64,000 bases of DNA from Siphonodentalium dalli (lineage: Eukaryota; Mollusca; Scaphopoda; Gadilida; Siphonodentaliidae), in the NCBI GenBank assembly GCA_032622095.1, contig CP136066.1:62402609-62466608 (forward strand), written 5' to 3'. The notes beneath the pieces are model-generated. The model worked only from the letters and a program-made list of their open reading frames with translations, made no database searches and had not been told where the DNA came from. This document shows, in pieces, positions 44,725 to 56,353 of the stretch. The position numbers were made by a program, and so were the translations under genes. Position 1 is the stretch's first letter; each line of letters begins with the position of its first letter.

Positions 44725-45385
44725 CGCCAACGCCGCACTTCTTCAAACATCTCCGTTATTTCGTCAATAATCCTAGCCTCAATCCTAAACTCGCGTGCCA
44801 CGTGTTATTGCGATTAAATATAAAATCGCTATCTAATCGTGAAACCCGATAAAGTAGCATTCGCTATCCAATCGTGTGTATATTGGGCGAATTTGTGATA
44901 GCTTTCTGTCAAGAGGTTATTTCGCGGTTTAGAGGGAATGTTTGATTAACCCTTTCAGTGCCAAGTCAGATTTTTGTATCAACCCATATACCATGTGCCA
45001 ACGTATTCGCTTATATATGCGAGTCGACAATAGGTCGCCTCGCATATATAAGAGAATGCATTAGCCTAACAAATTTTCATCATTTGTTATTATTTTTTAC
45101 ATTTTTTTTTACAATTTTGATAATTTTTCCTTATATTCTACTCTCTTTCAGTGCCAGACTTATTTTGTAGGTTTAGTGCCAGGGAATCTAACGTTTTTCA
45201 TGGGCATCAAAATTATTGTTAAGTGCAATCACGCTAATTAAAGGCACTTCTTCAAGCATCTCCGTTATTTCCTTAATAATACTATCCCCCTCAATCCTGA
45301 CCTCGCGTGCGGCGTGTTATTGCGATTAAATATCAATCACTATCTAACCGTGTTCGTATTGGCTGCATAATGTGTTATGTTTAAC
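44725..45385. repeat. Dispersed repeat R3, two copies separated by a MITE
   Basis: 'cacttcttcaaacatctccg', 'ttattgcgattaaatat' and 'atctaa.cgtg' occur at 44725-44910 and again at 45241-45385. A third copy in opposite orientation lies near 57125-57250. Confidence 0.7.
44950..45215. mobile_element. TTAA-type hairpin MITE, CAGTGCCA end, 3'-truncated
   Basis: TTAA at 44946-44949, end CCCTTTCAGTGCCA, one hairpin (about 44998-45063), then the shared 'ttatattct' and 'agtgccagggaatcta' segments; it stops at 'aaaattattgtta'. Orientation is opposite to the 16.07-kb copy. Confidence 0.8.
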
Positions 45386-45815
45386 TTTACAATCTTTATT
45401 ACTTATCTCTGAACGAATTTTAGCACGTTCTCTATATCACCGTCTGGCAGCTCAACTAGCCTTTTCGAACTTCTGGGAGATAAACGAATGGTAACGTGGT
45501 TAGATAGAAGCAATCCAATCCTCTCCGATGAGCGTCTAGTGAATCCGTGGGGATATCAGTTGAGGGGGATACATTTGTGTGAAGTTGTGTCCGGAAGGTT
45601 TGGCATATCGTTGTTTCGCCAAAACTGTTAAAATAAACACCACATACGGAGTACCGATTAATGTTGATATAGATTCACACAATTAAGGTGTCGGTCTCAG
45701 CGCGACTCACTTGCTACTGAGAGTATGAGGCAGCTTAGATGCATTAACTATAGATGCTTGGAATGAATTAATCTTACGCGCGGCGATTGCACACAAACAC
45801 AAGGTACGAAGTTCC

Positions 45816-46015
45816 TATTACGGGTAATATACAGCTGCAGATAGTTATCGTAGATGTCTCATGCACTATTACGGGTGATATAGCTGCAGACAGTTACATG
45901 TACCTGTATGGATCGGTCTCACTATTACGGGTGATATAGCTACATACATTTATGGTATTGGTCTCACTGTTACTGGTGACATTGCTAAAGAAAGTTATGG
46001 TATTGGTACTGATAC
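45816..46015. repeat. Degenerate ~50-60-bp tandem repeat
   Basis: 'ctattacgggtgatatagct' and 'agttatggtattggtctcac' alternate over about four units. Confidence 0.8.
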
Positions 46016-46291
46016 CTCGGGGAGGGGTGGCATATGATATGTATGCATGTTGCTTAGTCATTACTCATTATTTATTTTCCGTGTAATAACAAGTGGGGGA
46101 TGGGGCATCCATAAGTGAGGCAACACTTGACAGCCAACCCCATAGTATGTATTAAATTGTATGTTTTACATACCATGTGTTACACAATTAGACAAATACA
46201 TATGTTTAAACTATTTACATATACCACATGTAAATGTTAGGCACCAACTGGTTTGAAACTCCACATAGACAACGAATGAATACATGAACTA

Positions 46292-46495
46292 CTGTAATGC
46301 CCTAATTAATCGACTCCCTAACCACAGCAGAATTATGAGTAACTTTTCAGCATTTAGTCGGAAATATGGCTTGTTGCCATTCATCGGAAAGCTCTCGGTC
46401 CGATGAAGGGCAACAAGCCATATTTCCGACTAAATCCTGAAAAGTTACCCATAATTCTGCTGTGGTTAGGGAGTCGATTAATTAGGGCATTACTG
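46292..46495. mobile_element. TA-flanked near-perfect palindrome (foldback MITE), 204 bp
   Basis: Arms of about 97 bases pair almost completely around a 10-base loop (aagctctcgg). Ends ctgtaatgccctaatt/aattagggcattactg, with TA on both sides, suiting a Tc1/mariner-type MITE. A shorter sister lies at 55169-55304. Confidence 0.9.
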
Positions 46496-46779
46496 TATAT
46501 TGCTGAAATAACAGAGCATGGTCGTATAGACTCGAAGGGTAAATGGTAATTGTATTGGCGTTGTTCGGACGTGTTCACATAGTTGTGCATGAACGCCAAG
46601 CGGCTCCATCTCAGTTCAAACCACACATTGCATATCGCTAGTATTCCACTTCGGACTCGGATGTGTGACTGAACCAACAATGGCATGCAGTAATCTAAAT
46701 ATACTGAAGCCATGCGCCACAAATGATATGGCTGAGCAGAAATATCTGCACAGCCTAGTTGTGTACAACTAATTCATCC

Positions 46780-47195
46780 TTTGCAGCAAAACACTATGTC
46801 ATATAGAATCGACATGGCAACCTGCATGCTTATGTTCTATTGATTGATCGGTCCATAAAACTGCAACTAAAATATACGAAACCATATGGCACACACAATA
46901 CGACATGGTAATCTGATACTGTCACATACAATACGACATGTTAACCTGATGGCACATACACTACGGCATGGTAAGCTGATAAGGTCACATAAATATGAAA
47001 TGGTAACCTGCTAATGTGATATTGACTGATTCGTCCATAGCACTGGAACTCAAATATACGGAAACCATATGCGAACAAAATTTAATTTGAGGCATATGAA
47101 GGTGTCGCCCATACCCACATGAATCCTGAATACAAGTTAACACAGATGGGTGAATCCTGAATACAGATGACAGAGATGGGTGAATCCTGCGTTCC
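46780..47195. repeat. Short tandem and local duplications
   Basis: 'cacatacaatacgacatggtaa' and variants repeat about four times (46890-47010). 'gtccataaaactgcaactaaaatata' at 46853 is duplicated at 47033. 'gatgggtgaatcctgaatacag' repeats three times (47146-47190). Confidence 0.75.
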
Positions 47196-47201
47196 GGTTA
47201 A

Positions 47202-47592
47202 CCCTTTACCCAACAAACCGGCCATAACCGGCCAAATAAAGCTTCAACAGCCTAAAATATCTTGGGTCTGTCTCAATAAAACCATACAAATATGGATATC
47301 ATTGGAACCGGCTCCTTGACCAAATTGTGATAGTTACAGTTAGCCCTGTGCCAATGCATTCTCTTATATATGCGAGTCGACCATAGGTCGCCTCGCATAT
47401 ATAAGAGAATGCATTGGCCTAAAAAAAATCTTTTTTTAACACTTTTTACCATTTTTTCTTACATTCTTTAACAATTTTATAATTTTTAATGTGTTAAGCC
47501 AATGCATTCTCTTATATATGCGAGGCGACCTATGGTCGACTCGCATATATAAGAGAATGCATTGGCACAGGGCCGTTCTGTTGGGTAAAGGG
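47202..47592. mobile_element. TTAA-flanked hairpin MITE, ACCCAACA family (copy 2)
   Basis: TTAA at 47198-47201 and 47593-47596. Ends CCCTTTACCCAACA and TGTTGGGTAAAGGG. Contains 'aataaagcttcaacagcc', 'atggatatcattggaaccgg' and hairpins at 47350-47418 and 47498-47566 in inverted orientation. 391 bp. TTAA plus CCC end points to piggyBac-type mobilisation. Confidence 0.93.
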
Positions 47593-48486
47593 TTAAGGAA
47601 ATACGAACACAAGTTATGGTTATTCCACACTAATATGATAAGTGTGAATCATTCGAACCACTTCAAAATTGCTCGAATCCCGCATACCAGAAAAGGGCGT
47701 GACACCGTCACTTACACCACATGCAAATATAGGCACCATCCACCGTATTGGAAAGTCCTCGGAGACATGAATGAATATTACCCAAACAAAATAGCATAAC
47801 CGTATTCAGAATAAATGCTAATTTTATCAACACTGTCAGCAAACCTTTACTGTTCGACGCACGATGAGCACTGTGTGGCTTCAATTGTGAATTCATGTCA
47901 GTAATTCTAGAATTAATCATTCAGTTGTCTCAAGTGGAGTGTCATAGAACACGTGGCAGCTTTGCCGAATAGCGTGTCACATAATACGTGACAGCCTTAC
48001 TTAATAGGGAAATATTCCAACGTATCCGCCCCCATGTCCCAAAGGTTCGGAACAGAACTCTTAAGCAGATGTCTTTAAAACGCTAGCGGCTAGTTATACA
48101 TTCATATAACACCGCACCCCTCATCGGATCACACATAATTATGCAACACGATTGTTTAGTCCTTGATTAAAAAAAAAAATCATAAAGCTATATGTGTACA
48201 TGTATATACATAATTATATTCATGTTTACACTCTATTTTTGTACTTTGTTGTGCTATTTTCTGTATCGAATCAATATTATTTACTGAGGACCAATTTCCA
48301 ATGATAATTTGATAATTAATACATTCATGATTACCCTATGTATATCGCCATACGATTATTTATATACATAAGACTACGTTACTGTAGTTGGATGAGAACT
48401 AAAGGGGAAACAATTAACGAGCAAATGTGACCATATATATAATTGTGATATCCGTCTATATATACTTATCCCCCGCGCATGTGTAA

Positions 48487-50790
48487 AAGGTCTGCAGTAA
48501 CTTAGGTCTGATATATTTTACAGAACAAAGCAGTATCCGTTCAATTGTTCGTATTCAAAGACATTTTCCTCCTATGACCACATCGCAGGTACAAGTGCTG
48601 GCAATAAGATAAATGGGATAAATTCAGTTACCTCTAGAAACTGCACACTTTTCCAGCTGTCTTCATTCCATAATACTGTACTGACCGGGTGTGTATTTTT
48701 TACTAAACGGTCTGCAGTAACTTATGTCTGATATAATTTATAGAACAAAGCGGCACGCGTTCATTGTCCACATTCAAAGGAATTTTCCTCCCACGACAAC
48801 AAACAACACCACAGGTATTTACACATCCTGACAATAAGACCCATGGGATAAATTTAGTTACCTGAAGATAATGTACACTCCCTCTGTCTTCAGCCGACAA
48901 GACTACTCGTTAGATGTGATATGATTGTTCACATTAAAAGGAGTATATTTTATGAGAGAGAAAAAGCCCAGCTTACTAATACAAATAGCTCTCACGAAAA
49001 CCATGAAGTGTCATTAACTATGCAAAAATTGCTCTAACATATATTGATCATAAAGCAACACCACGCGCCACTACATGTTCCTGTTTACCTGCTTCACTAT
49101 CCGTAGTCATTCAAACAGTCGCCATGTGTCCTCCAACTTCTCTGGAATCCTACCATATACCCTCCATATCACATTCAAATTGTCGCCATCTGGTATACAA
49201 CTTAACCGGCATACTACTATATATAGCCCCCATGCCGAATTATAACGGTCGCCATCTGGTCTTCAACTTCAGTGGAACGGCAGACTATCATAGCCTCCAT
49301 GTCGCATTCAAACGGTCGGCATCTGGTCTTCAACTTCAGTTGAACGGCAGACTATCATAACCTCAATGTCACATGCAGTGGTCGCCATCTGGTCTTCAAC
49401 TTCACCGGAATATTACCATAGCCTCCATGTCGCATTCAAACGGTCGCAATCTGGTCTTCAACTTCACCGGCATACTATATGCCATAGCATCGATGTCACA
49501 TAACATTCGGTCACCTGCAGAAACTGCATACACCCGCTGTCTTCATCCAATAAGACTCTACTGACCGGGTGTGTTTTTATTAGTATTTACCTTGAACATT
49601 GTTCTAATTGTATGCCATCAGTATGGTCTGACATAATTTAGACAACAAAGCAGCATCCGCTTAATTGTCTGTATTCAAAGACATGTTCCTCGACAACCAC
49701 ACACACCATCGCAAGTATAAGTGCGTACAATAAGATCCATGTGATAAATTTGGCCACCTCTAGAGAATGTACAATCCCACTTTCTTCATTCGGTAAGACT
49801 TTACTCACTGGAGGTGTTCATATTAGTCCACTTTGAAAAATTTACGAATGTTACTCCATCAATATGGTTTGGTAGAATGATTGAACAAAGCAGGACCCGT
49901 TCTATTGAACGTATGCAAAGACATTCGCCTCCCACAACCAGACGCCCCGCCACATGTACTCATCCTGTGCGACAATAGGATCATGAGGTCAACCAGTCAC
50001 CTCTAAAACTGTACACTCTCGCTGTCTTTGTTCGATAAGACTGTACTAACTGGAAGTGCATGTTAGTGTCGCCCGCGTTGATTGGATTAATTGTTATGAA
50101 TGAGAGATAGCCCAGATTACAAATAGTAGACTTACGCATGGTCTCTACTTTCAACAACATGTACTATTTACGTTCTATAATTTCCTAGTTTATGGAACTC
50201 TATTTTATTGCCAGTTTTCAATGTGTGCATGCGTTTCATGTTTAGTTGCTTCGTTATCCGTAGTCATTCAAGCGCGTAGTCATTCAAGCGCTCGCCATGT
50301 GTTATCCAACTTCACCGGCAAACAGCCATAGTCTTTAGCTAATCGTTTTTCAACAACACACAGTGCGATTACATGCACATAACCGATCGATATAACCTGA
50401 TAGAACAGCACAGTTATGGTGCAATTGTACGTATATTCAAAGACATTCGCCTCCCGCTGCCAGCCACACCGTCACGGGTACACTTCATGCACGACAATAA
50501 GATCCATGGGACAAATTTGGTCACCTCTAGAAACTGCTCACTCCCGCTGTTTTCATTCGTTAAGACATTTTACGAATTTTACGCCATCGATATGGTCTGA
50601 TAAGATGATGGAACAAAGCAGGGTCCGCTCTATTGTACGTATTCAAAGACATTCGCCTCCAACGGTCAGACGCCCCATAGCATGTACTCATCCTGTGCGA
50701 CAATGCGCGTCATGATGTAAACCAGTCACCTTTAAAAACAACGCATTCACCCGCTGTTTTTATTCGATAAGATGTACTCACCGGATGTGT
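48487..50790. repeat. Degenerate 200-260-bp tandem array with nested 66-bp array
   Basis: Units carry 'ggtctga.ataattta.a.aacaaagcag', 'ttgt.cgtattcaaagacatt', 'caataagatccatgggataaat' and 'cgctgtcttcatt..ataagact'; the anchor acaaag falls near 48524, 48745, 49645, 49885 and 50613. Between 49108 and 49505 a separate unit of 62-67 bp (cggtcgccatctggtcttca) repeats about six times. Confidence 0.8.
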
Positions 50791-51777
50791 TAGTATTGTC
50801 TGCATTGAAGGGATGCAGTTGTGTGCATGACAGAAAGTCCAGGTCACTAGTAAAAATGGAGGATATGGTAGGTTTCTTTTGAAAACCAGACAGCGTATTT
50901 TTGTTATAAATAAACGATACGAGCATGGGATAGGCAGGTCCAATGACTCTACTATGACGATTAGTGTACGTTCACACTAGCTCACACTCTTGTCTGACAA
51001 TTTTTCACGAAACAAATCATAGAGGGCTATTTATTGCACACTGTTGAGTGATCATTTTTTGTATAATAATTAATAATAATTGTTTTATTACACGAATTAT
51101 TTTTGCCATATATTTGAAGGCTGATTTCAGGCAAATGTCAGTTGTATAATTTTTTATTATACACCTTTCGCATAATGAACGACAGATAATTATTACGAAT
51201 AGTTATTTGTAGTCGTAATTTGTTTTCAGACGGCACAGAAACCGTTTTGCAGAAATGACGACTACGAGTCCGTTTGTGAGACAATCGTGCTTGCCACTCA
51301 CAGTAAGGGGATTACGGGTCTTTGTGGCGTGATTATTTTGTACATTGTACTATGCTGTTATCAGGTCATAGCTTAGCGCTATGTGTTTCGCAATATTCTC
51401 GTGTTTCACGACGACGAATGATTGTATTGCGACTAATAGATAAAAAATAAAGCCTCATAGTCATCACAATATAAGGACATAATCTCTGAATCTTCTCCAA
51501 CATTGAGGAGCTGAGAAATATCCAAAACCGTAATCGAAACAACGGATATGGGAAAACGGCAACGAATATAAAGAACACAAATTCTACTGACGTAGTACCC
51601 TATTCGGAATAATTATCTGTCGTAGTTTATTATGCGAGAGGTGTCTAGTAACTTTTGGAATTACAGAGATATCACGTTGTAAATCGTGGACTATATGCAT
51701 TTTATAAATAGTTTATTGTTCGTATCTTTCCACACTGTGCGAATTCCGTGTAAATTTGCCAGGCAAATTTGTACACA
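50791..51777. other. No gene or repeat recognised
   Basis: Anonymous AT-rich sequence. Confidence 0.4.
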
Positions 51778-52078
51778 TGTGAACGTAGTCTGTAGACGTG
51801 TGGGATCCGCACATGACAGTATCGTGTGTACGTATATATAGCCTGTATACGCATGGGATTCGCGTATGACAGTATCATGTGAACGTAGCCTGCATATAGA
51901 CGCATGGGATCCGCGTATGGCAGTATCATGTGAACGTAGCCTGCATATAGACGCATGGGAGCCGCGTATGGCAATATCATGTGAACGTAGCCTGCATATA
52001 GACGCATGGGAACCGCGTATGGCAGTATCATGTGAACGTAGCCTGCATATAGACGCATGGGAACCGCGTATGGCAGTG
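51778..52078. repeat. 51-bp minisatellite, about 6 copies
   Basis: Unit tgtgaacgtagcctgcatat followed by agacgcatgggatccgcgta and tggcagtatca. The first two units are diverged, the last four nearly identical. 51 is 3 x 17, so frames stay open on both strands with 17-residue repeats; these are not taken as genes. Confidence 0.95.
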
Positions 52079-52355
52079 TAAGTTAATTGACAGCCCCAAA
52101 CGATCAATCAGTTATAGGTTTGCTGCAGTTGTAGTGTACTTTAAGTGGTTCTTGATTCACTTTGTGTGGTGCACAAGTGGAACGATTTCTTCAATCGGCC
52201 AACGTGAAAGCTTCGAGAGTGGACCGTGCATTGATTGCACTAAAGTGTCCAAACTCGGTGCATATTGCAAACAACTCGATTTCGACGCCACACACGGAAT
52301 CACGCTGTTCATTGTACCCAGGGCGTGGTGACAGGGATGTTGGTAAATTCCTTAA

Positions 52356-52747
52356 CCCTTTACCCAACAGAAGGGCCATGTGCCAATGCATTCTGTTATA
52401 TATGCGAGTCGACCATAGGTCGCCTCGCATATATAAGAGAATGCATTGGCTTAACACATTAAAAATTATAAAATTGTTAAAGAATGTAAGAAAAAATGGT
52501 AAAAAGTGTTAAAAAAAGATTTTTTTTAGGCCAATGCATTCTCTTATATATGCGAGGCGACCTATGGTCGACTCGCATATATAAGAGAATGCATTGGCAC
52601 AGGGCATAACTGTAACTATCACAATGTGGTCAAAGAGCCGGTTCCAATGATATCCATATTTGTATGGTTCTATTGAGACAGACCGAAGATATTTTAGGCT
52701 GTTGAAGCTTTATTTGGCCGGTGTTGGCCGGTTTGTTGGGTAAAGGG
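52356..52747. mobile_element. TTAA-flanked hairpin MITE, ACCCAACA family (copy 3, reverse)
   Basis: TTAA at 52352-52355 and 52748-52751. Same interior as the 47.2-kb copy in reverse. Hairpins at about 52382-52450 and 52531-52599. The right TTAA is also the left TTAA of the next element. Confidence 0.93.
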
Positions 52748-52751
52748 TTAA

Positions 52752-52990
52752 CCCTTCCATGACTGTAGCTTCCTACATTTTTTTTCGAAAACCGTGTACA
52801 TTCTCTTATATACGTGTCTGTGAGTCTCCCATATGGGGCCTAGCACATATAAGAGAATGCATTGTCCTAATAATAGTTACATTGACCTTGTGATCGTGTG
52901 CATAATTATCTAATATTTGCGAGGAAAGATTGCTTTTGTGGCAAAGGATCTATAATGCTGCACCAGCGTAATTCCGTCATAAACCTCGGG
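52752..52990. mobile_element. TTAA-type MITE, CATGACTGTAGC family
   Basis: Directly adjoins the preceding element through one shared TTAA. Left CCCTTCCATGACTGTAGC; right 'aatgctgcaccagcg' and 'ccgtcataaacc', decayed. Confidence 0.75.
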
Positions 52991-53751
52991 TTGGAAATTG
53001 CATGCGTGAATCAACTTCAGTTGGAACATTGAATTGTTTTCCAACTTTCAATCGAACTTTTTACTAAATTGGCCATCAGTTGAAAATTTTAAATTTGGTA
53101 TGGATGGACTGTTATAACATTCAACGGTTTAACAGTTTTATTCTGGTTTTCCGTTCTAAAGTTATTGATCTTTGTTTATCTGGAAATGTTGGCTTTTTGG
53201 CCCGCCCTTGAACAGATCTTGAACAGTAGTCCTCGGATCTCAATGACATTTGGTATGGATTTTCACCACTACGAGGACATTCAATGGCCTGTTCAATCGA
53301 ATTGTTTAGGTTTTTCGTTTTATAATTATTCATCTTTGTTTATCTGAAAATGTTCGTTTTTGGATCCTTCTGTCTGAGTATATCAGTCATAGGTTATATG
53401 TATGTCAACACTGTATGCGATATATATGCCACAATGGGGTATATATATGCATCGTACAACATCCCATCTCTCGTTCTTGCTATTTCCGCAAACGAATGGA
53501 GGAAATATGTTCATTTGCGAGTTACATTTTAAACAATTCCAGCCTTTTCGCTAACATACATACTCACACAAAGTGTTGATAATTTGAGAAGCGTCTTCCG
53601 ATAAGCATTATTTTCCAATAAACGTTGCATAATCATTCTTCCGCGTAATGGAAACTAATATCTAGTTTGCCATAAAAAAATCAACATTCCACTTAAACGA
53701 GTTATAAAGGTATTTAGTATATATTCCCGTTGAGACATAGCATTTATAGAG
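52991..53751. other. No supported gene; ~160-bp diverged duplication
   Basis: 'ttcaacggtttaacagttttattctggttttccgtt' then 'ttatt.atctttgtttatctg.aaatgtt' near 53120-53190 is echoed at 53280-53352 ('ttcaatggcctgttc', 'ttatt.atctttgtttatctg'). Confidence 0.5.
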
Positions 53752-53904
53752 AGTAATTACTTGATTGAATTGTTTACGTGAAATAATTCACACGAGGCAC
53801 AGACGTTTTGCAAACGCGAGAGCGCATTGCGCTCGAGTGTTGCACAATATAGTCCCTGACTCGAATGAATTATTTCACGTCACCAGTTCAATCAAGTGGT
53901 CATT
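53752..53904. repeat. Foldback element, relative of 28.05 kb
   Basis: Inverted arms gattgaattgtttacgtgaa / ttcacgtcaccagttcaatc, inner aataattca/tgaattatt, and tip 'gcgagagcgcattgcgctcgag'. Followed by 'attctgtttat', as at 28.2 kb. Confidence 0.8.
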
Positions 53905-54114
53905 CTGTTTATAATATTCCACTATAAACATCTGATTTATCAGAAATCCGAATAATACAGACATTATACCCATGAAGCATACATTTCGTTAGCGCGTATG
54001 AATACATAACGCGATAGTTAAAGTGACATAATTTACTAGTGAAATTATCGGTTATAATCACTTGATAAATCAATGTAAATCACAAATATATAGAAATGTA
54101 ATAAAATGATTTAA

Positions 54115-54421
54115 CCCTTTCTATACTAAACACCCTTACGAGGGCCCAGACATAGAGAACGACTGTCGTCTGATTCGGTCCGTGTTATATAAATTAACAA
54201 TTTCTATACCAAATACTCATTGACGAGCAATTATCCATTTGGAAATGTTCAGGCAATTAGTTCAACAGCGTCGTTTGTTGAACTTATTATCTGAAAAGTT
54301 CCCTCCATGCATAATATTCTTTCTGCTGTCTTTCGTCTGCTCATATTTCATGAACATCCCTCCTAAACAATATTACACAAAATACTTTTATCGCTGGATG
54401 TGAGAATTTATTTATAAAGGG
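54115..54421. mobile_element. TTAA-flanked MITE, CTATACTAAA end (copy 2)
   Basis: TTAA at 54111-54114 and 54422-54425. Left CCCTTTCTATACTAAA; right end TTTATAAAGGG. Interior carries 'agggcccagacatagag' and 'gactgtcgtctg', the motif also found in the TGTGACCCGCC and 30.06-kb elements. Confidence 0.75.
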
Positions 54422-54504
54422 TTAATTTAATGATTTAACTAATTAATTCCTCAGTGGATTGCATTTATCATACTTTGGAGTGGTCTATTCTGACTTTTAT
54501 ATGA

Positions 54505-54935
54505 GTTAAAGCAACATGGCGGTTTGCGCTTCAAAATACACATACTATTTTTCGCTTTTGAATTGTTCTCGGTATCGAACTAGGTCGATAAATATCTTAA
54601 CTACCTTAAAAACGAGCATTATAAAAATACAACTGTGAATACGGTGCTTGGGTCCCAAACACAAAACAGTCATTCGCACGACATGGAACAGAAAAGAGCG
54701 TTACGTGCTAGACTATTCCTGATATGGTAGCAATAAAGAGCGTTTGTCTGACTTCTGGCAAAAAGTTGAAAATTGCTGAAAAACGGCTGTGACTTTGGCA
54801 AGTGTTTTTCAGAGCATATGAAGCCGGTATATGTATCAATAATTCTTGTATTTATCGTCTTATCGTATCCGTCGCTCCAAATTACGTAGAAACAAAATTT
54901 TAGAGGTTCGAATGAGCCATGTTCGTTTATCTTAA
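54505..54935 (+). repeat. Dispersed repeat R1 (copy 2)
   Basis: See 32.44 kb; this copy has no 22-bp array at its end, only 'gccatgttcgttt'. Confidence 0.65.
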
Positions 54936-55168
54936 CATACTCAACTTAAGATTTTCAATGATGCATGGCTAGTTAATATATTGTATCTATTGTGTGATGT
55001 CGGCTCACATAAGTCACAAACAACTCTCGAGATGTAGATTATTGGGGAACAAGTGTTAACAACGAAATATATTCCCTGCCTTGTGTGTTCAATGTCATAA
55101 TGTTACCTGTCAGAACATCCAAAAGTTCCCAGGTTTTGTACTGCTGGAATATGATCTCTACGGGCGTA

Positions 55169-55304
55169 CAGTAATGCCCTAAATAATCGACTCCTTAACC
55201 ACAGCAGAATTATGGGTAACTTTTCCGGATTTAGTCGGCTAAATCCTGAAAAGTTACCCATAATTCTGCTGTGGTTAAGGAGTCGATTATTTATGGCATT
55301 ACTG
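55169..55304. mobile_element. TA-flanked foldback MITE, 136 bp
   Basis: TA at 55167-55168 and 55305-55306. Ends CAGTAATGCCCTAAATAATC and mirror, almost perfectly palindromic. Compared with 46.29 kb it lacks the central 'atatggcttgttgcc' tip. Confidence 0.9.
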
Positions 55305-55306
55305 TA

Positions 55307-56032
55307 GGTATATTTTTTGAGAGAGTGGCTGGGATGATCGAAAAGATCGAGTGATCTTCTCCTTCGCCTCACTATTTGTTGTTTTGAGGATATCTGAACA
55401 TAGAAAATCGTCAAAAGCGGCAAAAGTTGAATTGAATTGAATATTGTATGGGGAAGAGCCCACGAGCTGTAATAAGGGGTATGGGAGAGTCACGAGGTGT
55501 CACCTTTAATGTTCTGTGTAGTTGCTGAGAGAGTCGTGTGGTGCGCTGAAATGAGGAACGGGGCCCGCGTGTTATAATGTTAAAATGGTGTTAGTTGTAT
55601 TAGTTATGTCCGAGTTATGCCCCGTAGACAGACATTCTGAATATTCGAGGACTTCCTCGGCACAGATGTATGCGTGCTGGCTTCCCCGGCGGAGGTATGG
55701 CGAATATTAATGGCATTATATATACATGTATATGCAGGCGATCCGTGGGCTAAATCAGGCGTGCGAGTTTGTTTTAAGCTTATCGACCTAAAATATCTCA
55801 CATCCGCGCATGCGTTACCGATGTTACATTGGCACGTTACAATTTTTTTCCCGTTTCAGGAGTCAATTTGATGAGTCAATTGAGGCTTCTGCATCTCACG
55901 GCGGGATTACCTGTCGTCAAGTGTTCGATTTCAGATAGCTATGATTAGATAATCCTAGATTCCACTGCTTTCTATAGACTAATCGATACAAGAAGCTCAT
56001 TGTCGGGTACAAAGTCTAGTGCATTTTGTCTG
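55307..56032. other. No gene recognised
   Basis: Contains 'atgaccgaaaagatcgagtg'-like sequence (55336) that also occurs at 24982, so both are copies of a short dispersed repeat. Confidence 0.45.
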
Positions 56033-56043
56033 GGTTGTTTTAG

Positions 56044-56342
56044 TTTCATTGAATGATTGATAGATTGGGGTTTAATGTCGCTTCTAGCAACTAAGGCCAT
56101 GTCATGACTATGCCAGTTTTAGCGGTGGAAGAAATCCGCACACTCACGGCTAATTTAAGAGTGATTTGAATGGCGGATAAACTCGTCGACCATGTGCGGC
56201 AAACCACGGCCACCGGCGAGTAACTGACAACTCCACCAGATAACGATTTCGAGTTACTAAGTCCATGTTGGAAACATCTGGATTTGAACCCTGGTCGCCA
56301 GCGCTGGTAGTACCACTAACGGACTGAGCCAACGAGGCCCCA
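56044..56342 (-). mobile_element. tRNA-derived SINE with 11-bp target duplication
   Basis: GGTTGTTTTAG flanks it at 56033-56043 and 56343-56353. The minus strand starts GGGGCCTCGTTGGCTCAGTC, containing an A box (TGGCTCAGTCCG), and about 35 bases later the B box GGTTCAAATCC (matches GWTCRANNC). The body holds 'gtgtgcggatttcttccac' and 'ctagaagcgacattaaaccc', ending in caat/ctatcaatcattcaat rather than poly-A. Similar tails occur in molluscan and other invertebrate SINEs. RNA polymerase III would transcribe it; a LINE would mobilise it. Confidence 0.88.
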
Positions 56343-56353
56343 GGTTGTTTTAG

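Noticed and set aside
51691-52107. Long repetitive ORFs on both strands
   Set aside because: Explained by the 51-bp period of the minisatellite (3 x 17).
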